This document shows positions 1 through 7,486 of a stretch of DNA of 34,924 bases, in pieces. Both the position numbers and the translations under genes were made by a program. The stretch's first letter is position 1. The number at the start of each line of letters is the position of its first letter. Under the pieces are notes generated by a model. That model saw only the letters and a list, made by a program, of their open reading frames with translations, did not search any database and was not told where the DNA came from. Origin of the DNA: Veillonellaceae bacterium (lineage in GTDB: Bacteria > Bacillota > Negativicutes > JAAYSF01); NCBI GenBank assembly GCA_012523975.1, contig JAAYSF010000015.1, positions 1-34,924 of the forward strand, written 5' to 3'.

Positions 1-58
1 GAAGCCAGATAATAACGCTTGCCAGCAAGTACCCTGACTTCATTTACCGTGGACACTA

Positions 59-79
59 AGGACGTCAGACTGACGTCCT
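59..79. repeat. short perfect inverted repeat
   Basis: A 9-bp perfect inverted repeat (AGGACGTCA and its complement) with a 3-nt loop. There is no T-run on either side, so it is not a convincing intrinsic terminator. It could be a protein-binding site or the 3' hairpin of a gene left of the window. Confidence 0.4.
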
Positions 80-99
80 CTGCCGCCACTAAGCTTAAC

Positions 100-128
100 T
101 GAAACAATGTCCCTGTCCCCATGTTTCA
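100..128 (-). repeat. REP-like 29-nt element, copy 1
   Basis: On the minus strand it reads TGAAACATGGGGACAGGGAC followed by ATTGTTTCA. The ends TGAAAC and GTTTCA pair around a GGGGACAGGGAC core. Three more 29-nt copies lie at 21960, 22609 and 23437, two of them flanking a RAYT transposase. This copy sits 12 nt beyond the stop codon of yjbQ, an intergenic 3' position typical of REP elements. Confidence 0.8.
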
Positions 129-140
129 AAGCCTTCTACT

Positions 141-530
141 CTAATTCCCTACCAACTGAACCCAAACTTTCCTTTTCCGGGGGCCATCAAACTCACAAAA
201 ATAAATCCCCTGCCACGTCCCCAGACATAACCGTCGCTCTGCAACAGGAACGGTTACTGAGCAGCCGATAAGGGAGCTTTTTACATGCGCCGGCGAATTT
301 CCTTCGCCATGATGGTAGGGCAGGTCTGGAATCATCCGGTTCAATGCTGCCAACATATCGGTCACTACATCAGGATCGGCATTTTCATTTATTGTTACTG
401 CTGCCGTGGTATGAGGGACAAAGATCTGGCAAATACCATGCTGTATTTTGCCTTCTTCAACTATCTTTTGAACCTGCTCTGTAATTTCTAAAAACCCCTC
501 AACGGGAGTGTTTAGTAGGATTTTCTCCAT
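141..530 (-). CDS. YjbQ/UPF0047 family protein
   Basis: This 129-residue protein matches the compact YjbQ (UPF0047) family, whose members have been reported to have weak thiamine-phosphate synthase activity; the true role is unsettled. Visible family features are the HTTAAVTINENADPDV segment (about residues 40-55), the YHHGEGNSPAHVKSSLIG segment (about 72-89), which carries the conserved histidines, and the LGTWQGIYFCEFDGPR segment near the C-terminus. The length is the family norm. The ATG is preceded by GAGGTGG at good spacing. It appears to be a single-gene unit. Family assignment is secure; physiological function is not. Confidence 0.93.
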   Translation of the reverse strand: MEKILLNTPVEGFLEITEQVQKIVEEGKIQHGICQIFVPHTTAAVTINENADPDVVTDMLAALNRMIPDLPYHHGEGNSPAHVKSSLIGCSVTVPVAERRLCLGTWQGIYFCEFDGPRKRKVWVQLVGN

Positions 531-733
531 TTATTCCACCTCACAATATTAGCTTTATGGATAGATTTTACAAGCAAGCCACACTCTTGCCTGCGATATT
601 TTCTCTAATTCATTAATTTATCGATATATTCCTTTAAAACGATTATGAATCCATCATTTTTCATCTCTTACCTTTTCGTCCACAATTAAGTTGATAAAAA
701 AGGAACGCCTCTGCCGTCAAGATACTTATCAAA

Positions 734-774
734 AATGAGCGTCAACCCCGCGTTGCAAGGGGTTGACGCTCATT
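734..774 (-). terminator. intrinsic terminator of the CDGSH gene
   Basis: A perfect 16-bp stem (734-749 with 759-774) and 9-nt loop, followed on the minus strand by a T-run. It lies 43 nt past the stop codon of the CDGSH gene. Confidence 0.85.
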
Positions 775-816
775 AAATAAAGTTTACACTTCTTCTACCC
801 GAGCGAAGTCGATAAC

Positions 817-1044
817 TTATTTACTGCAACTGCCATCGCAATACGGCTTGTTACCTGATTTGCCGCAGCCACAGATAGCAACGGTCTTACCTTTCTCCAT
901 CTGTATAATTTCTGGCTCCTTACCTGTTCCTTGATGAGAGCCGTCGCAGTAAGGTGCATTTCCTGTTTTTCCGCAAGTGCAAACAGCTTGTGTTTTCGGT
1001 TCTTCTGGTAACATATAAGGACTTTTCCTATCGTACATTCCCAT
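817..1044 (-). CDS. CDGSH iron-sulfur protein with two motifs, second motif His-to-Cys
   Basis: A 75-residue protein with two CDGSH-type [2Fe-2S] motifs and no membrane anchor. The first is canonical: [16 protein letters not shown], three Cys and one His ligand. The second reads [16 protein letters not shown] and ends four residues later, so the expected His ligand is replaced by Cys. Members of this family carry redox-active, often labile clusters; tandem-motif versions are common in bacteria, and their substrates are mostly unknown. Three in-frame ATGs follow the ribosome site AAGGAGG, at spacings of 1, 7 and 13 nt. The second (1044) has the best spacing and is used here; the first would begin at 1050. 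A strong terminator follows, so it is probably monocistronic. Confidence 0.92.
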   Translation of the reverse strand: MGMYDRKSPYMLPEEPKTQAVCTCGKTGNAPYCDGSHQGTGKEPEIIQMEKGKTVAICGCGKSGNKPYCDGSCSK

Positions 1045-1138
1045 GGACATACCTCCTTTAATAAAGCTAGTATGTGCGACGAAACTTATAGTATTCAGCC
1101 TGATTAAAACTTACTTGTAAACTTTACACGTTCTTTAA

Positions 1139-1184
1139 CAGTCAAACTCCTGTCAAATTATTAAGTCTGACAGGAGTTTGACTG
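1139..1184. terminator. 17-bp hairpin after the radical SAM gene
   Basis: Perfect 17-bp stem (1139-1155 with 1168-1184) with a 12-nt loop, starting 10 nt beyond the stop of the radical SAM gene at 1194. The T-run is poor on both strands, so it may act as an RNA-stabilising hairpin or a partial terminator between this gene and the CDGSH gene. Confidence 0.6.
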
Positions 1185-1193
1185 TTTATCTGT

Positions 1194-2318
1194 CTAGAAA
1201 TCGATAAGCTCTGGTTTGTAGTCGTCAGGCAATTCTTCTTCATTTAAAAATTTGAAATTATCATCATTTAGTATTGGTATAAAAATATCGTATGGAATCA
1301 TCGAAAACTCACAGGCATAATTACTGGCTCCAAACCACATGCCCGCTTTGCTGCTTAAATTTAACCCTCTTGCAAACTTTGTATAGTTTGAGCAATCATG
1401 AACTGCTAAATCCCAGTTTTCTTCATCAGCTATTTTCATGAATTTCAAAGTTAATTCCCTGCTCCAAATTGGCGATATATAGCCATGTCTGGAAATGTAC
1501 ATATTTTCCCCATAATAATTGCTGATGTTTTTCTCATTTAAATGTAATTCCGCACAATTGATAAAATCCAGTTTTGTTTCGAAAATTGCTTGTTTTTTCT
1601 TGAAAAATGCTTCAAAAAACTCAGGCGTCATTGGAGTCTCAATACCTACATGTTTAATGTGTTTTTTCGCTAAGCCAATATTTTCAATTACTTTGTCCGA
1701 ACAATTCGAAGCACCTAGATTGAAACGTATCTCATTAAGACCGGCATCACCTAATGCTTTCAAGGTCTCTTCTGTTGCTAAAGTGCCATTTGTGTATAAA
1801 TGTTGATGAATTTGAGCATTACTAAACTTTTTTATAACCGAATAATATTTTTCAATTTCCATAAAAGGTTCTAAATAAACGTAGGAAATGCCGGTAGGTT
1901 TTTGGTAAATGGAAAGCAGCAAGTCTATATCCTTCTCGTAAAACTTTGTGCCGCCAATTTCCCACATGCCTTCTCCAACTGGATGAATAGCTTCTAGTTC
2001 GCCGTAATTATAACAGAATTTACACTCTAAATTACATTTGTTCGTTTTTCTAATTGCACTCAAACCAGTGCCTAATAGGCAAGAACGACATCCTTTGGGG
2101 AATTTGCTTTCATTTCCTACAAAAAAAGTTCTATTATTTAAAGTCTTCAAACCTTTAATTTCTGACATTAACGTATCATTTCGATGATCAACCGCTGCCT
2201 CAATTTGCGCAAAGGTAGCATAAATGATTTCTTCATGTTTTATACTAATTTCCGCTTCCTCAGGCAATTGTGAAAAGAAATCAAACCATATCAACGCATC
2301 ATTCTTTGAAATTTTCAT
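1194..2318 (-). CDS. radical SAM protein of unknown function
   Basis: A 374-residue cytosolic protein with a canonical CX3CX2C cluster motif at about residues 96-103 (CNLECKFC, followed by YNYGELE), which binds the SAM-cleaving [4Fe-4S] cluster. A second Cys pair (GCRSC) lies about 18 residues before it. Further cysteines near the C-terminus (HDCSNYTKFARG and SNYACEF) could bind an auxiliary cluster; that is inference. The segment YVYLEPFMEIEKYYSVIKKF and the HLYTNG stretch fit the TIM-barrel core. The layout resembles small-molecule or peptide-modifying radical SAM enzymes, but no partner, peptide or substrate gene is adjacent, so no reaction is assigned. The ATG has a weak ribosome site. 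The gene appears isolated between two hairpins. Confidence 0.88.
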   Translation of the reverse strand: MKISKNDALIWFDFFSQLPEEAEISIKHEEIIYATFAQIEAAVDHRNDTLMSEIKGLKTLNNRTFFVGNESKFPKGCRSCLLGTGLSAIRKTNKCNLECKFCYNYGELEAIHPVGEGMWEIGGTKFYEKDIDLLLSIYQKPTGISYVYLEPFMEIEKYYSVIKKFSNAQIHQHLYTNGTLATEETLKALGDAGLNEIRFNLGASNCSDKVIENIGLAKKHIKHVGIETPMTPEFFEAFFKKKQAIFETKLDFINCAELHLNEKNISNYYGENMYISRHGYISPIWSRELTLKFMKIADEENWDLAVHDCSNYTKFARGLNLSSKAGMWFGASNYACEFSMIPYDIFIPILNDDNFKFLNEEELPDDYKPELIDF

Positions 2319-2458
2319 AACTTATCCGCCTATCTATTAATCTATACTTCGCATTATTCGCCAATTGTGAATGCCATTTCAATTATAATGGGTTACGCAT
2401 CAGTTTACAACAAAGTTGACGGGAATGTCGGCGTTTAACCGCGACCCCAATTAAGAAA

Positions 2459-2487
2459 ACTGACGCCGCTTGAAAAACGACGCCAGT
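2459..2487 (-). terminator. intrinsic terminator of the PagL-like gene
   Basis: A 10-bp stem with a 9-nt loop, 17 nt beyond the stop at 2504. In the minus-strand RNA all ten pairs form (two are G-U), and TTTTC follows. In the plus-strand RNA two positions become mismatches. The wobble asymmetry fixes the direction as minus. Confidence 0.7.
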
Positions 2488-2503
2488 TCGCGTAATAAAT
2501 TCT

Positions 2504-3058
2504 TTAAAACTTAGTCGTAAAACCCAAGGAGATTCCGCGGGAATCATACCCTGGATTGTGAGTTTTAAAACCATTAGAAACGTGTACTACCATATACCCG
2601 AGATTTACTGATGAGTTATCGTTGATTTTATAAATGAATTGCGGCCCGATCCGCCACATGAAATTATAGTATCTTCCGCCAGCTGGAAATACCTTATCGT
2701 ATATAATTAATCCGCCGCTAACATCTAACGCCATTGATAGTTTCTCGGACTGAGGCTTTTCATAGCGAATCATATAGGTAGGACCGATACCGACTGCGGA
2801 GCTATTTCTGGTTTGGTTATTTACGGTTATGTCTCCATGCGGACGAGTAATAGTGATACCGCGATAGATAGACTTATTTTTTTTCTCCGAAATCTTTTCA
2901 AGTATATGTAGTGATACCGTATCAAGGTTGGCAGCATCATTGTATGAAGTCAGGTAGTCCCAATCCAGCTCGACATTAGAATCAGCCGCGTATGACTTTT
3001 CCGGCATGAAAACCAGAAAAAAGTTAATTACAATTATCAAACAAACTAATCTACGCAT
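2504..3058 (-). CDS. PagL-like lipid A deacylase / acyloxyacyl hydrolase family outer-membrane protein
   Basis: A 184-residue secreted protein with an N-terminal signal peptide (MRRLVCLIIVINFFLVFMPE, cleavage near SYAAD) and a C-terminal beta-barrel pattern ending in SLGFTTKF, as in outer-membrane proteins. The YMVVHVSNGFKTHNPGYDS stretch matches the H-x-S-N catalytic region of PagL-type lipid A 3-O-deacylases. The Glu of the characterised triad appears to be Asp here (GYDS), by hand alignment. PagL removes the 3-O acyl chain of lipid A in the outer membrane, so the gene supports a diderm host. The start at 3058 is chosen because AAGGAG precedes it at good spacing; the frame extends ten residues further upstream without a ribosome site. 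Family call is good; activity is inferred. Confidence 0.8.
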   Translation of the reverse strand: MRRLVCLIIVINFFLVFMPEKSYAADSNVELDWDYLTSYNDAANLDTVSLHILEKISEKKNKSIYRGITITRPHGDITVNNQTRNSSAVGIGPTYMIRYEKPQSEKLSMALDVSGGLIIYDKVFPAGGRYYNFMWRIGPQFIYKINDNSSVNLGYMVVHVSNGFKTHNPGYDSRGISLGFTTKF

Positions 3059-3532
3059 AATAAAGACACTCCTTGGCATGAAATTCATTGCTGGCTAGAT
3101 AGTTAAGTTATACAAATAACTTATGTTCTTTTCAAATCAGCCATGATTATTATTCTATATTGGAATTGTTACTTCCTTCATTCTGGTAATTTGGAATAGA
3201 TTGTTACTTAAAAGCACTATAGTATGTTATAACTTATAGGTCTTACAGCTGGGAAGCACGTTGACGGGTGTCTGCAAGCATTGTAGAAATTCGACATTTT
3301 GCCATGATGCGGACGCTAGCTGAGACAGCAGCTTCACTAGGTTAATAGATTTGAACACCGCAATGTAGGAATGCCGTAATTGGAAGATACTCACGATTAC
3401 TGTTATAAGATGTAAATTAGGACAACCTTAAGTCAGAATTCGCTTGTTGTTATGGAATAAAATACCAATTAAGATAGAGGTGGACGTTTTCTTCAACTAT
3501 TAAAATAATCCCAGGATCGGGGTGTAACAGGG
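3059..3532. other. 474-nt intergenic region
   Basis: No gene was found. It separates the minus-strand PagL-like gene from the plus-strand DegT-like gene and should hold both promoters. The nonamer TTGTTACTT occurs twice (3166 and 3201). A possible plus promoter is described separately at 3380. The rest shows no recognisable RNA structure or repeat. Confidence 0.6.
3380..3409 (+). promoter_or_regulatory. possible sigma-A promoter of the DegT-like gene
   Basis: TTGGAA, an 18-nt spacer and TATAAG, about 120 nt before the start codon. Fair but not consensus, and the only reasonable candidate seen close to the gene. Confidence 0.3.
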
Positions 3533-4747
3533 ATGGAAGTGTCAAATACCTCTTTTGCATTTTTCAATGAAAAAGTTGCCTTTTATTGTTTGCTGCAGGC
3601 TTTTGGGATAGGGAGGCATGATAAAGTGCTGCTGCCTGCCTATACAAGTTCATTCGTTCCGCAAACGGTGAGCTATACCGCGGCTATTCCTGAGTTTGTT
3701 GAGTTTGATCCGTCGAGTTATAATTCACTTTTAAAACATTATGTCCAAGCCTACGAAAATATTAGCGCAAAAAAAGAAAAGGGAAAATTGGCTGCTCTGC
3801 TTATCCACCATACTTACGGCAGCCCCAATCCGGAAACTGAAAAAATAGTCAATTGGGCCAAAGAAAAAGGCTTATTAGTTTTTGAATATTGCGAGTATGC
3901 TCCACAACTAGACAGTAACGGCAGGGCCTTAGGGACCTATGGTGACGGAGCGTTTTTCTCCTTTGGATCGCAGGGTATTGCGCATGTGACAAATCCTAAA
4001 TATCTAGGTATTATGGCAGCAATGGAATCAGTTGCTCCTAAGCCGACCAAGCCAGAAGCTTTAGGAATAATAATTCGTTATTCGTTGCGATATTTACTAA
4101 ACAAATATCGCAGTTTCAGGCTTGCGGTAAGCTATTTAGCAAGGGTCAGCCCGCTGTTTGGTTCAGAATTCTTAAGCCATGAGCCCTCACAGCGAGAGTT
4201 CTTTAAAGGAGTATGCACCATTCAACACCGGCTCTCAAAGTACTATGCAAAGCAGTTTGATACAGTTATTGCTCATAGGAAACAGTTGGCTTTGTACTAC
4301 GGTGAATTGCTAAGAAAGCGTGGTTTGACTGTCTACGAATATTCAGAAGGAGCAATATTATCAAATTATCCGGTAAAAGTGACAAACAGACAAGCGTGCC
4401 TTGAAGCTGCGGCCGCTGCCGGACTTGAGTTTGGCCAAGGGTTGAATTATCCTCTATTCCAATATGGCGAAGAATATTATGATTGGGATAATGATTTAGA
4501 ATCAAGCGCGCTTTCTGGTGGCGTTGAAGTTGTTTGTCTTCCCTTGCATAGTCAGGTCACTAGAGCTTATGCTGAGGAACTTGTAGGCTTTTTGGAATGT
4601 TTTATTAAAGGAATTGACTATCAACCGGTCGGCAGGTTCGAGAATATCAGGTCTAAAATAGCTTCTATGCCGTTCACCTTTGAACATATCGGCGATAAAG
4701 CTAGCCAATTTCTCCGCAGAATCTCATGGCTAAGCTATAAGTCTTGA
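3533..4747 (+). CDS. DegT/DnrJ/EryC1/StrS-family protein, apparently lacking PLP-binding residues
   Basis: A 404-residue protein with the fold signature of sugar aminotransferases of the DegT family: GIGRHDKVLLPAYTSSF (about 22-38), HHTYGSPNP (about 99-107), GDGAFFSF (about 142-149). Key residues are altered. The PLP-ring Asp in the usual IEDAAQ motif is Tyr (FEYCEY). The internal-aldimine Lys expected in FSFxxxK is missing (FSFGSQG). About 45 residues normally preceding the cofactor phosphate loop are absent, and no upstream frame supplies them. It may be a pseudoenzyme with a structural or sugar-binding role, or catalyse a different reaction. The ATG follows GGGGTG. A terminator follows; no glycan gene is adjacent. 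The family is fairly clear; aminotransferase activity is doubtful. Confidence 0.75.
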   Translation: MEVSNTSFAFFNEKVAFYCLLQAFGIGRHDKVLLPAYTSSFVPQTVSYTAAIPEFVEFDPSSYNSLLKHYVQAYENISAKKEKGKLAALLIHHTYGSPNPETEKIVNWAKEKGLLVFEYCEYAPQLDSNGRALGTYGDGAFFSFGSQGIAHVTNPKYLGIMAAMESVAPKPTKPEALGIIIRYSLRYLLNKYRSFRLAVSYLARVSPLFGSEFLSHEPSQREFFKGVCTIQHRLSKYYAKQFDTVIAHRKQLALYYGELLRKRGLTVYEYSEGAILSNYPVKVTNRQACLEAAAAAGLEFGQGLNYPLFQYGEEYYDWDNDLESSALSGGVEVVCLPLHSQVTRAYAEELVGFLECFIKGIDYQPVGRFENIRSKIASMPFTFEHIGDKASQFLRRISWLSYKS

Positions 4748-4754
4748 TACAGGC

Positions 4755-4794
4755 AAAAAACCTCAATCCTAAGATCCGGGGTGAGGCTTTTTGG
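4755..4794 (+). terminator. intrinsic terminator between convergent DegT-like gene and purB
   Basis: An A-run, then a CCTCA...TGAGG stem, then CTTTTT, starting 8 nt after the stop at 4747. The flanking A- and T-runs let it work in both directions, so it may also end purB, which converges from the right. Confidence 0.75.
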
Positions 4795-4819
4795 CACTGT
4801 TATCCTAATTAGTTTTCTT

Positions 4820-6175
4820 TTAGATATGTTTTACCAAGGAGGCGGCAATACCAATATACTGTGACGGGGTCAGGGCCAGTAGGCGTTTTTTGTCTGCTTC
4901 CGGCAATGCTACACTTTCGATAAAAGCCTTAATGTCTTCTTCGCTGATGCCTTTGCCGCGGGTAATGGCTTTAAGTTTATCGTAGGAATTGGCATGTCCG
5001 TGTTTGCGCATTACTGTCTGCACCGCTTCAGCTAGTACTTCCCAAGCATGATTCAAATCGGCAGCAAGGGCCTCATTATTGACGGCTGTTTTTCTAAGGC
5101 CTTTTAGGGTATAAGTAATTGCAATATAGGAATGACCAATACCTGTGCCAATGTTGCGTAATGCCGAAGAGTCGCTTAAGTCGCGCTGCAGGCGGGAAAT
5201 AGGCAGTTTGTTGGCCAAATGGTCAAGCACTGCGTTGCTTAGACCAAGGTTTGCCTCTGAGTTTTCGAAGTCGATGGGGTTAACTTTATGCGGCATGGTA
5301 GAAGAACCTACTTCACCGGCAATCGCTTTTTGCTTGAAGTAGCCAAGCGAGATGTAGAGCCACATATCGCGGTCAAAATCCAGAAGAATATTATTAAACC
5401 GCGTGAGAGCATGGAATGATTCAGCCACATAATCATGTGATTCAATCTGGGTAGTCAATGGGTTATAGGTCAATCCCAGGCCTTCGACAAAAGAACGGGA
5501 AGCCGCTTCCCAATCTACTTCCGGATAGGCAATGCTGTGAGCGTTGAAGTTGCCTACTGCACCGTTGAATTTGCCTAGATATTCCTGAGAACGAATTTGT
5601 TTTAGTTGGCGGTTCCAGCGGTAAACAAACACAGCCAGCTCTTTGCCTACTGTTGTGGGCGAGGCTGATTGTCCGTGCGTGCGGGCCAGCATGGATATAG
5701 CTTTTTCTTCTTCTGCCATAGTGGTAACGGTTTGAACAAGGTTTTCGGCCGCAGGAAGCCACACATCTTCGATGCCGTGCTTCAGCATCAGTGCATAGGA
5801 AAGATTGTTAATATCTTCTGATGTGCAGGCAAAATGGATGAATTCCAGGATGTCAGCTAGCGACATAGTACCTAGGGTTTCACGAAGAAAATATTCGACC
5901 GCTTTTACATCATGATTGGTGGTGCGTTCAATTTCTTTAATCCGTAGAGCGGCATTGTCATCAAAATTTTTAACAATGTTACGTAAAAAGGTAATTTCTT
6001 CTGGTGTAAATTGGCGGATTTCAGCAAAGGCAGGATTGCTTGCCATGGCGATGAGCCATTCGACTTCTACATGAATTCGATATTTTATCAAAGCCCATTC
6101 CGAGAAATAGTCGCCTAAAGGCTGAGTAATAGCGCCATACCGCCCATCCAGCGGTGAAAGTGATTTAATGCTCAA
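4820..6175 (-). CDS. purB: adenylosuccinate lyase
   Basis: A 451-residue enzyme that releases fumarate from SAICAR and from adenylosuccinate in purine synthesis. The fumarase/aspartase superfamily signature GSSTMPHKVNP is at about residues 292-302, the general-acid region TSEDINNLSY is at about 117-126, and the ARTHGQSASPTT segment is at about 164-175. The length and the N-terminal SLSPLDGRY match the longer E. coli-type PurB rather than the roughly 430-residue Bacillus type. The start is TTG, preceded by GAGGG at a 6-nt spacing. It stands alone, away from other pur genes, with its own promoter candidate at 6250-6278. Confidence 0.97.
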   Translation of the reverse strand: MSIKSLSPLDGRYGAITQPLGDYFSEWALIKYRIHVEVEWLIAMASNPAFAEIRQFTPEEITFLRNIVKNFDDNAALRIKEIERTTNHDVKAVEYFLRETLGTMSLADILEFIHFACTSEDINNLSYALMLKHGIEDVWLPAAENLVQTVTTMAEEEKAISMLARTHGQSASPTTVGKELAVFVYRWNRQLKQIRSQEYLGKFNGAVGNFNAHSIAYPEVDWEAASRSFVEGLGLTYNPLTTQIESHDYVAESFHALTRFNNILLDFDRDMWLYISLGYFKQKAIAGEVGSSTMPHKVNPIDFENSEANLGLSNAVLDHLANKLPISRLQRDLSDSSALRNIGTGIGHSYIAITYTLKGLRKTAVNNEALAADLNHAWEVLAEAVQTVMRKHGHANSYDKLKAITRGKGISEEDIKAFIESVALPEADKKRLLALTPSQYIGIAASLVKHI

Positions 6176-6249
6176 TTTTATCCCTCACTATTCTTTCAAA
6201 TTAGCTTTATCCAGGGTAAGTCCCCAAAAGTATATGCCTAGTATATAAC

Positions 6250-6278
6250 ATTACAGCCTTAAAATGCCACATTGTAAA
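6250..6278 (-). promoter_or_regulatory. purB promoter candidate
   Basis: On the minus strand: TTTACA (6278-6273), a 17-nt spacer, TGTAAT (6255-6250). It is about 75 nt before the purB start. The -35 lies in a small inverted repeat (TTGTAAA...TTTACAA). Confidence 0.45.
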
Positions 6279-6362
6279 GAATTTTTTACAAAAAACGTAT
6301 TCGAATACCATTTTGTAATAATTTAAATAGTACCTTTAATTAAAACGATATCATGGAAGGCG

Positions 6363-6405
6363 AAAAGCAGCTTCACCTTAGTTGCGTAGGGGTGAGGCTG
6401 CTTTT
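6363..6405 (+). terminator. orphan intrinsic terminator
   Basis: A 15-bp stem (6363-6377 with 6391-6405) ending in CTTTT. In the plus-strand RNA every position pairs (one G-U); in the minus-strand RNA one pair is a C-A mismatch, so the plus direction is favoured. No plus-strand gene lies upstream within this intergenic region. Confidence 0.6.
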
Positions 6406-6558
6406 ATATTGAACGTCAACTGTTATTCTTAGGATAATTTTGTAAGTGATAGATAGCCAAGCAATAATGGCTTCATTCGGGAATAAAAATCATATAAAAG
6501 TGTATTTCGGCATATTGGGGATTAATGCTGGAATTCGTTTACGCTGGAGGGTGAGAGG

Positions 6559-6843
6559 ATGTGTACTGGTCTTGAAGAAAGAGCCGCTAAACGCCTGGAA
6601 AAACTGGCTGACCGACTAGAAGCTCTGCAGATCGCCAGCTATATAGAGCTGTTGGAAAAACCACGCAAGCTGATAATAACTAATTTCGTAGCTGGTATCT
6701 TCCGCGGACTGGGTTTTGCACTCGGTACAACGATCGTGTTTGCCATTATAATTGAAATGCTGCGGAGAATAATTTTATTAAATGTTCCGCTCCTCAGCAA
6801 CTATCTTGTGGATGTTATCCGGATGATCGAGCAAAATAAATAA
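6559..6843 (+). CDS. DUF5665 domain membrane protein
   Basis: A 94-residue protein matching the DUF5665 family, found mainly in Firmicutes and of unknown function. The N-terminal 35 residues are charged and helical (RLEKLADRLEALQIASYIEL). The conserved NFVAGIFRGLGFALGTT segment follows (about 42-58), then a hydrophobic helix (about 50-70), LNVPLLSNYL and an amphipathic tail. The start ATG is directly preceded by GGAGGGTGAGAGG. No operon partner is present: the next gene is on the opposite strand and converges. Confidence 0.8.
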   Translation: MCTGLEERAAKRLEKLADRLEALQIASYIELLEKPRKLIITNFVAGIFRGLGFALGTTIVFAIIIEMLRRIILLNVPLLSNYLVDVIRMIEQNK

Positions 6844-6866
6844 CTGCACTACGAGAACCCATGCTT

Positions 6867-7229
6867 CTATATTGGGGTAACAGGAGCAATGAGCTGTATA
6901 CTGTTTAAATTTATGGCAATGATTCCAGTTAGGGTTATGAATGTGGGGTTAGGGCCGTTAGTACCGGGAGCGATTATTGTAACCCCAGATGCCCCTAGGT
7001 CGAGCAGGATAAAGTCAGGTGAGCAGTCGAGCTCGATATTGGTTGGTGAGAAAGGAAAGGGATTTACCTGAAGGCGGTCGTCGGTCTCTGCAACTAGCGA
7101 TCCGGTTAGTACGTAGGAAATTCCGCCAGTACCGTTGTTTGCGGTGGCGCCATTATTTAATACAACGCGAACCTGTATTCCTGGAAGAATTTTCAAACCT
7201 TGAAGAAACTTTAGAAAACTGCTGGACAT
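6867..7229 (-). CDS. hypothetical protein, beta-rich, Gly/Asn-rich
   Basis: A 120-residue protein not recognised. It has no signal peptide. After a short helical start (SSSFLKFLQGLKILPG) it is dominated by alternating beta-prone stretches rich in Gly, Asn, Thr, Ile and Pro, with a single Cys (LDCSPDF). That composition is typical of spore-surface or structural proteins in spore formers, but this is only a suggestion. The start is the ATG at 7229, which has AGAGGAG 9 nt upstream; a TTG three codons earlier overlaps the ribosome site. It converges on the DUF5665 gene and is divergent from the superoxide reductase gene. Confidence 0.7.
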   Translation of the reverse strand: MSSSFLKFLQGLKILPGIQVRVVLNNGATANNGTGGISYVLTGSLVAETDDRLQVNPFPFSPTNIELDCSPDFILLDLGASGVTIIAPGTNGPNPTFITLTGIIAINLNSIQLIAPVTPI

Positions 7230-7346
7230 AACAGTCAACTCCTCTTCGAATTGATGCTTTTATTGTAATATATTAACTTGTTTAGTTAAGTGTGACGAAG
7301 CGGATGATTTACCCCAGGGCGCGCAATAATATTTTGGGAAATTCTA

Positions 7347-7376
7347 TTGACACACCCAGCTTGTTCCAGATATAAT
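7347..7376 (+). promoter_or_regulatory. strong sigma-A promoter of the superoxide reductase gene
   Basis: TTGACA, an 18-nt spacer and TATAAT: both hexamers are perfect consensus. The leader of about 100 nt contains a bulged hairpin (7413-7444, arms GCTCAA/TTGAGC enclosing TTGC/GCAA) before the ribosome site AGGAGG. Confidence 0.8.
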
Positions 7377-7486
7377 GAAATTATTACTAACAGATAATAA
7401 TTATCCATTCAAGCTCAACGAATTGCAGTTTCGCAAGATTGAGCAGTTTTCAAATCAAGTAATAATTTTTAGGAGGGAAATTTATT

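Larger units (their letters stand above)
6176..6558. other. 383-nt divergent intergenic region
   Basis: Lies between purB (minus) and the DUF5665 gene (plus). It holds the purB promoter candidate and, on the plus strand, a terminator-like hairpin at 6363-6405 that no annotated gene explains. Nothing else recognisable was seen. Confidence 0.6.

Noticed and set aside
1-122. Open frame on the minus strand running off the left edge, and a short plus-strand tail ending at 59
   Set aside because: The minus frame begins only in the REP sequence without a ribosome site, and the plus tail is 18 codons. Neither has enough support to call a gene.
605-664. A 19-codon minus-strand frame with AAGGT upstream, between yjbQ and the CDGSH gene
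   Set aside because: Weak ribosome site, generic composition and no known relative; could be chance.
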